Assembly: GCF_958295425.1 (NCBI RefSeq)
Contig: NC_081136.1
Location: forward strand, 4,913,811 to 4,977,810
Direction of reading: 5' to 3'
DNA length: 64,000 nucleotides
From: Solea solea
Taxonomy: Eukaryota; Chordata; Actinopteri; Pleuronectiformes; Soleidae
Below, one piece after another: positions 51,201 to 64,000 of the stretch (positions are counted from its first letter, which is position 1; every line of letters starts with the position of its first letter). The translations under genes and the position numbers were made by a program. A model generated the notes under the pieces. It saw nothing but the letters and a program-made list of their open reading frames with translations. It ran no database searches and was not told where the DNA came from.

Positions 51201-53094
51201 AGCACATATTTCTTGTCCTGTCAATATTTAGCGTTTTGATAAATCTTATACCTTATTTCTCTATTCTTTGAGAGTGATTTGATTACTGAAGCAGCAAATC
51301 TAACACATCCAATCATTTTTTTTCTGCACTCTGATTTTGCTGCTGTAATTTATTTAACTTTTATTTTTCAGGTTTACAAGAGGAAAAACGATGCGGCAAA
51401 GAAAGATTACATGAAAGCACTGGCGGAGTACAGAGCCAGCTTGGGTTCTCAGGTGATTTATTTATTTATTGTGATGAAATTTACAAGGTTCCTTGAGGCG
51501 CCACATCAGTTTTTAACAGAACTAGAAGTTCACAGACGTCAGCTGCGGCGAGACCAGCGGTCGAAGTCCACTCATATGTGCCAAATGGGAACAAAATCAA
51601 TGTGTTTCACTGAAGAAGTGCTGCCATTTACTCACTGGGAAAGGTTTTATTGACGTTATGAATCAAGGAGTAGAAGCTCAATTACACATAGACCTGTTTT
51701 TGAAAACACCAAAGAAAAAGGTTGTTTACGTTTTATGCTGTTTCCTCGTGGACGTGGCCTATGTCAACAACATGTTCATTTCCTGTGTGTTCTCCACCTC
51801 TTCTCCTCAGGGTGCAATAGAAGTCATGGACACTGCTCCATCGTCTCCATCTCCTTCTTCATCACCTGCCCCCTCACCTACCTCCACTCCAGGTGCTCGC
51901 ATCACCAGGTCCCACTACAACCCAGAAGAGAACACCATCACCAACATCTGCACCTCCAACATCATCAGAGTGGACCTTCAGCAGGTCACCACCCGCTCCA
52001 GAACCGGCGCCATCAAACCCCAAATCCCACCTGCCGCCACGGCGCCCAACCCGCCCCCCGTCACCAAGATCATCATCAAACAGACGCAGCTGCCCTCTGG
52101 TGGTGTATCGGTCACAGCGATGCCGGCGACGTCGTCGTCGTCGCGGCAGCCGCCTCCTCTGCAACAGATGCAGAGCACTCCTCCTCCACCTCGGCTACAG
52201 CAGATGGTGCACGCTCAGGCTCCTCCCCCTCTCCAGGCCAAACCACGAGGTGTGGCCACCACCGCTCCACCGCCGCTGCAGATCAAAGTCGTGCCGGTGT
52301 CGCGTCAGTTGGACTCAGGTTCGCCAATAATCGTGAGGGGCGAGGCACCAACATCGTCGTCCTCTGCCGCCGCCGTGACCGTAGAGGTCGGACGATTGGC
52401 TGCTGAGGTGGCGGGAGGAGAGGAAGTGGCCGAGGCAGAGGAAGGGGTGAGTTCTGTGAATGTCGGAGTGGTCGAATGTTTGTGTGTAACCATATGATCA
52501 CGTCTGTTTGCGTCTCCTACGTTCAGATGGAGGTGGAGGTAAACGTCGCTCCTGGTCCGAGGTTGCCTTCTGCGTCCAGTCCTATCATTTGCGTACGCGC
52601 CGGCTGCACCAACCCGGCGGTGGAGAGCAAAGACTGGGACAAAGAATATTGTAGCAACGAGTGTGTCGCCACGCACTGCAGGTATTTTTCACAGAATGGA
52701 AAATCATATATATCATATAGTCTTGTTTTTGTTGAGGTGAAGTTTTTTAATCTTTGGTTTATTGTGTTAAAATATAACCGTTAAAATACCAAGTGACTTG
52801 TTCACGTGATGAGATCATGTACAAACTCAGTATCTTGTGTCAGGCGACAAAAAAAAAAGTCATTCACTTCACATAATTATTATTTCACACACTGTACGCA
52901 TGCGTATTGGCAATTAAAACAACTAACTAAATCTAACTAAAAATGTCGCAACGTAGCCTCATGCAAATAATTTTTAAAAAGGCTCTGTTTTTATGAGTTT
53001 TTTTTGGAAAAACAGAGCCTTTTTAAAAATAATCACAAGTGAATAACCCAGTTATCAAAAATAAAAATGATGTTATCAAATCTGGTTGTCACAA

Positions 53095-53126
<32 letters not shown>

Positions 53127-53908
53127 GACGAAGTAGTGATGTAACTGAGAGATGCATAACTTTTTCAGTTATTTAAACTGAAAAAGTTTAAATAACTGTA
53201 CCAGTTTATGTAACCAATGAAGGCTGCCCTTGCTGGCCATTCAAGAGAATACACATTCCAGCCGCTACGACCGCGACAGCCGCTAGCTTCAGTCTCATTA
53301 CTCATAACTTCCATCTGAAAGCCTGAGTGGGAAAGATTTCTGCTTAAAGATAAAAGTTGTTTAAAGCCAAGTCACGACGTTAGCCTGTGCTAACGTAAGA
53401 CTACCGCTTTTTCTTATGACGTATGACGCAAAGATATTGAATTAGCACAGCGTTAATGGAAAACAAGTATGACAAAAGTACGCTGTGTTCACATTGGCAG
53501 CGACACAACATTATTACAAAGGCAATGCACAGAGGCGATATTTGCTTTGGCTGGGCCGAGCAACGCAATAGACAGAATTGGCACGGAGAGACGTGACAAA
53601 CTTGTGGACATCGTGTCTATCGCACAAACCGTGTCTGACGCTCGAGTTGAAATCTTTCAACTTTTGGCCATTGCAAATGTGCAGGCCACCACTGAGCACT
53701 CATGACGTATAAGCATATCGGATATTGACCGACATAATTCCAGTATCGTGCATTCTTACTATTAATCCCAATTTCATGTTTTTTTTGGGCTGGACAAATG
53801 TATTCAAATTTAGTTTCAGCAGTATTTTTTTTGTCTGTTCTCCTCCACAGAGACGTGTTCATGGCCTGGTGCGCGATTCGAGGGCAGAACTCCACCACGG
53901 TCACATAA
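48218..53908 (+). CDS. tox4: HMG-box protein TOX4 (9 exons)
   Basis: Nuclear HMG-box protein; the mammalian protein is a component of the PTW/PP1 phosphatase complex and a transcription regulator. Exons: 48218-48325, 49468-49536, 50104-50391, 50489-50749, 50836-51162, 51372-51452, 51811-52446, 52527-52681, 53851-53908; 660 codons plus TAA, phases consistent. The start is [12 protein letters not shown], a TOX-family N terminus; 48218 is the first in-frame ATG and has a good context (AAGATGG). The acidic N-terminal segment keeps [20 protein letters not shown] and [15 protein letters not shown] lysine-rich stretch ([20 protein letters not shown]) leads into the HMG box (about 302-371), coded by exons 5 and 6. 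A proline/glutamine-rich region follows. The C terminus is cysteine-rich: C-x4-C, then [11 protein letters not shown] and [10 protein letters not shown]. The poly-Ser/Pro region differs most from mammals. Confidence 0.95.
48650..48915 (+). mobile_element. MITE-like repeat in tox4 intron 1
   Basis: Contains CCGAAGTCGGATTTCCAACT, AACCTTGACATAGTAATTC, GATGGCTGCCCC and a tail CTTCCGATGTAAATTTATCG, matching the family at 29690-29870. Confidence 0.55.
49820..50075 (+). mobile_element. Palindromic MITE copy (decayed) in tox4 intron 2
   Basis: Shares CAGGAGTTGTTGAACCACTG, TGCTGCCTCCATT, TGTTTGAGGTC and AGTAGACCAGTAGCTCCTGT with the family best preserved at 40940-41212. Confidence 0.6.
52970..53030. 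repeat. Perfect hairpin, 23-bp arms, in tox4 intron 8
   Basis: Left arm 52970-52992 (ATTTTTAAAAAGGCTCTG then TTTTT) and right arm 53008-53030 are exact reverse complements with a 15-base loop. It is likely part of a foldback MITE, with the 13-bp palindrome at 53158-53188 and the T-run at 53095-53122 in the same intron. Confidence 0.85.
53095..53122 (+). repeat. Poly(T) run
   Basis: About 27 consecutive T bases in tox4 intron 8; could be the reverse tail of a retroelement insertion. Confidence 0.9.
53158..53188. repeat. Inverted repeat, 13-bp arms
   Basis: AACTTTTTCAGTT and AACTGAAAAAGTT separated by five bases, close to the 23-bp hairpin. Confidence 0.85.
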
Positions 53909-54780
53909 GAGCTACGACACGGGGACGAAGATGACGACGCCGGAGGAGAAATTAGACAGAGATTTATATGTGAAATGCTAATGAACAGAGAAATGAGTGG
54001 ATGAATGGATGAAAGCCAGATCAGGCTCAGGTATTTGTGCTTAATATATGTATTTTTCAATCATCATCGTGTTTTTTTTGTTTTTTTTTCCCCCCACCCC
54101 AGTGTCTGATCCCGCACAAAAAGCAGCTAACATGACTTTAACAGAAAAAAAAATACAGACTGGGATTTAAAATATGGACATAGAAAAAAAGAAGAATGTT
54201 TTATATTATATAACCTTTGTGTTTTTAATTATTTTGGAAAGACAAAACAATGCAGGAAGGAGATCGTGCTCCTGCAGATGTATTCAGTTTATTTTATACA
54301 TTTCTCAAAAAAAAGAAACATTCAACCTGAAAGCAGCATCCACTGGGGAATCTTATCAGTGTGATTTATTATTTTCATTCCCTCCTGAAACGACAAAGTA
54401 GGTGAAGCACAAACGCTCTCGAAAAAGCTCACATGGAGTCAAGAAAATAGTTGAAAAACACAACTGAATGATTTCCAATGATTTTGAATGATTTCACTGA
54501 AAAAAACACAGGTGCTAATATGTGTTGTTTGTGTCTCTTCTGCTCATGAGGGAGGTTTTTGTTTTTGTGTGAAAGTGGTTTAGATGATGAGGAACATATG
54601 TGGTGAATTCTTTTTTTTTTTCAGGAAAACACACACACACAAACACACACACCAGCTCTGACGACACGAGGAATCGCTTTTCACGTCAAACAAGGGAATG
54701 AACGTTGCTTTAACTATTCAACCGTGTAAATATCCTGTGAATGTTTTAAATGGTGAAATAAAAAAATATTTTACGTTTTA
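53909..54780 (+). other. tox4: tox4 3' UTR with AATAAA
   Basis: Non-coding, AT-rich. Poly(A) hexamers at 54757-54762 and 54968-54973. There is a short (CA)n run near 54630-54655. Confidence 0.6.
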
Positions 54781-55735
54781 ATATGCACATTTTCATCTCG
54801 CAACACCCCGTGGCAGGTGTTCGTGTTTTTTCTTTGATTTGTTTTTTTTCTTTCATTTCAAGCCATAAATTATTACTGTCTGTCTGTCTGTATATATATA
54901 TGTGTGTGTGTACATATGTACTGTATGTATATATGTTCATTAACTGAATATCATAATTCTGTAATTTAATAAACAAACTGGTACAAATGACAGGGATATA
55001 TATATATATAAAAACACACAAATTAAACCCACAACTTTTTTTTGTTCATAAACGTTTTCTCTAAACAAGGCATTGGTTCCCACAGGTCCTTGAAAACCTT
55101 AACTAATGTCAAGGCCCTTGAAAGTTTTTGAAAATTGCTCTTAATAGACATGGGTCTTTGAAAGTGCTTGAGTTTTGTTCTTAATGATTCCCATGGGTCC
55201 TTGAAAACCTTGAAGGTTTGTGAATTTCACAAAAAAATTTAAGGACCTTGAAAGTTTTTGAAAATTGCCCTAAAAAACATGGGTCATTGAATTTTGTGCA
55301 AGAAAGAAGTGAAGTTGATATATAAGTTGTATTTGATTTCATCTTGCAACCCCATGGCAGATCTTAGTAGTTTAGGAACCACTTTGTTAAAATGTGTAAA
55401 AACAAACAACATTAATTCATCAATTAAAACTACGTTTTTCTCTTTTTAATACATTAAGAAAGTTTAGAATTTTAACACTTATATGCTCTAATTTTAGTTT
55501 GTATGAACAGAGAAATATGAAATGCAGCATGATTATAAAAAAAATAGCTCTGTAGTAATATTTGTAGTAAAACGTTATTGACATTGTTCAAGACAAACAA
55601 TTGGCAACACAATTGTAAAAATTGCCAAAAACTGCGTCAGTAATTAAACTCTAATAATTTAGAAATAATATATATGTATGTGTGTTGAGTTTTCCCTAAA
55701 AAAAAAATCAAAATAAAACGAGATTTTTGGGACCT
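54781..55735. other. tox4-supt16h spacer
   Basis: AT-rich spacer with a short (TA)n/(TG)n run at about 54890-54915 and an array of CCTTGAAA motifs at 55070-55285. No gene was seen. Confidence 0.6.
55070..55285 (+). repeat. CCTTGAAAACCTTGAA-type repeat array
   Basis: Three or more imperfect units of TCCTTGAAAACCTTGAA / GAAAGTTTTTGAAAATTGC. A single related unit occurs at 58510-58550 in supt16h intron 2 (CACAGGTCCTTGAAATCC). It is a dispersed fish repeat. Confidence 0.7.
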
Positions 55736-56479
55736 GCTACACATTGTATCGCGAGACTGGCGTCGGTGGGGGCCGTTTGATGACGATGGCGGGAAAAGCC
55801 ACCACGGCGGGAAAGAAAATAAAGCAGCGTGGGCATTACAAGACAGGAGGCGCTGTTGTCACAAATTGACATCGCAATACGCCATAAACATTGAAATGAT
55901 ATCCATTAACACGAGACAGCGCACATTTACCCACCTGGTAGCGTAAATTACGCGTTGATTAAATCGCATTTGCGAATTGTTTTAATTTATGTGTGATTGA
56001 CATGGTGATGCGTTCAATGAGCGTTTGTTTATTGTAAGAAAAGGGTGACTATCTGAGGAAACGAGAGAGGGAGGGAGGAGAAAAAGGCACTGTGGGAGAA
56101 GAGGGGGGGCAGAGTGCCGTGAGCTTGGATGTGTGTGACGAAAAAAGCGACACACTATAGTGGATTTTTTAAAAGTAATTTTGCGTATTTTTATTGTCTT
56201 AGAAGACGCGTGGTTATTAAAGTGCGTGCGTCGTTTTTTGTTATTTTTACGTAACTCCTCAGAGGGAGAAGAGGCCCGGTGTAGTGATAACGGCAATATC
56301 TTTCATCAGCAGGCGGGCAAAGAGAAGAAAGTGCGTTCTAGTAGAGAGTTGACTAGCTTCATCATCATCATCATCACCACCACCTTCCTCCTCCTCATCA
56401 TCATCATCCTCATCACCATCCGGCCTACTGCTGCTGTGAAGCGAAGGAGGGAGCAGGAGTCCGCTGCGGAGGAGCCACC
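55735..56479 (+). promoter_or_regulatory. supt16h: supt16h promoter and 5' leader
   Basis: CpG-rich from about 55745 (GCGAGACTGGCGTCGGTGGG, GATGACGATGGCGGG), consistent with a housekeeping promoter. Just before the ATG are triplet repeats (CATCAT and CACCAC, about 56360-56430). The ATG at 56480 has an ideal context, GCCACCATGG. Confidence 0.55.

Positions 56480-64000
<7,521 letters not shown>

Noticed and set aside
51735..52676. Overlapping open frames of 96-223 codons on both strands of tox4 exon 7
   Set aside because: Shadows of the GC-rich, Pro/Ser/Gln-coding exon; the TOX4 frame alone joins its neighbours in phase.
53469..53705. 78-codon frame in tox4 intron 8
   Set aside because: No recognisable domain and it sits among foldback repeats; most likely chance.

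Overview
The window is nuclear DNA from a ray-finned fish, most likely a percomorph teleost. The genes have many short exons with GT-AG introns, the exon-level protein sequence is vertebrate, and the AT-rich introns and spacers carry several dispersed MITE-like families, simple repeats, a Tc1 fragment and an L2-type LINE/SINE tail. There is no bacterial, viral or organellar gene content and no CRISPR array. I cannot name the species.

Five multi-exon genes lie head to tail on the plus strand. (1) 1-10172: 3' part of lpcat4 (lysophospholipid acyltransferase); exon 1 is outside the window. (2) 11548-12653: nop10, a complete two-exon H/ACA RNP protein gene. (3) 17802-42966: slc12a6 (KCC3 K-Cl cotransporter), 25 coding exons and 1185 codons, starting with a KCC3a-type first exon; a non-coding first exon near 13.9-14.06 kb is probable. 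(4) 48218-53908: tox4 (HMG-box protein), 9 coding exons, 660 codons. (5) 56480-64000: 5' half of supt16h (SPT16 subunit of FACT), 13 exons, about 505 codons, running off the right edge. Exon phases were checked across every junction of all five and all close in frame.

A sixth gene lies inside slc12a6 intron 1 on the minus strand (20431-21477): an intronless 348-codon HIPK-family kinase, apparently a retrocopy or member of a fish HIPK expansion, with unusual glycine-loop and activation-loop residues.

The lpcat4-nop10-slc12a6 block matches the gene order remembered for human 15q14. tox4 and supt16h are linked in human 14q11.2, so the window holds a join between two ancestral blocks near 45.6-46 kb. 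The genes do not form one pathway: a membrane lipid enzyme, a pseudouridylation RNP protein, an ion transporter and two chromatin proteins.

The observations most worth a second look are two unannotated in-frame mini-exons in the slc12a6 regulatory tail, an 18-glycine run in the same tail, a duplicated splice-donor segment after slc12a6 exon 9, the antisense kinase, a palindromic MITE with about six copies, strong hairpins in the last tox4 intron, and a 12-nt candidate micro-exon in supt16h. I found no convincing wholly new system; these are local novelties in a conventional vertebrate locus.
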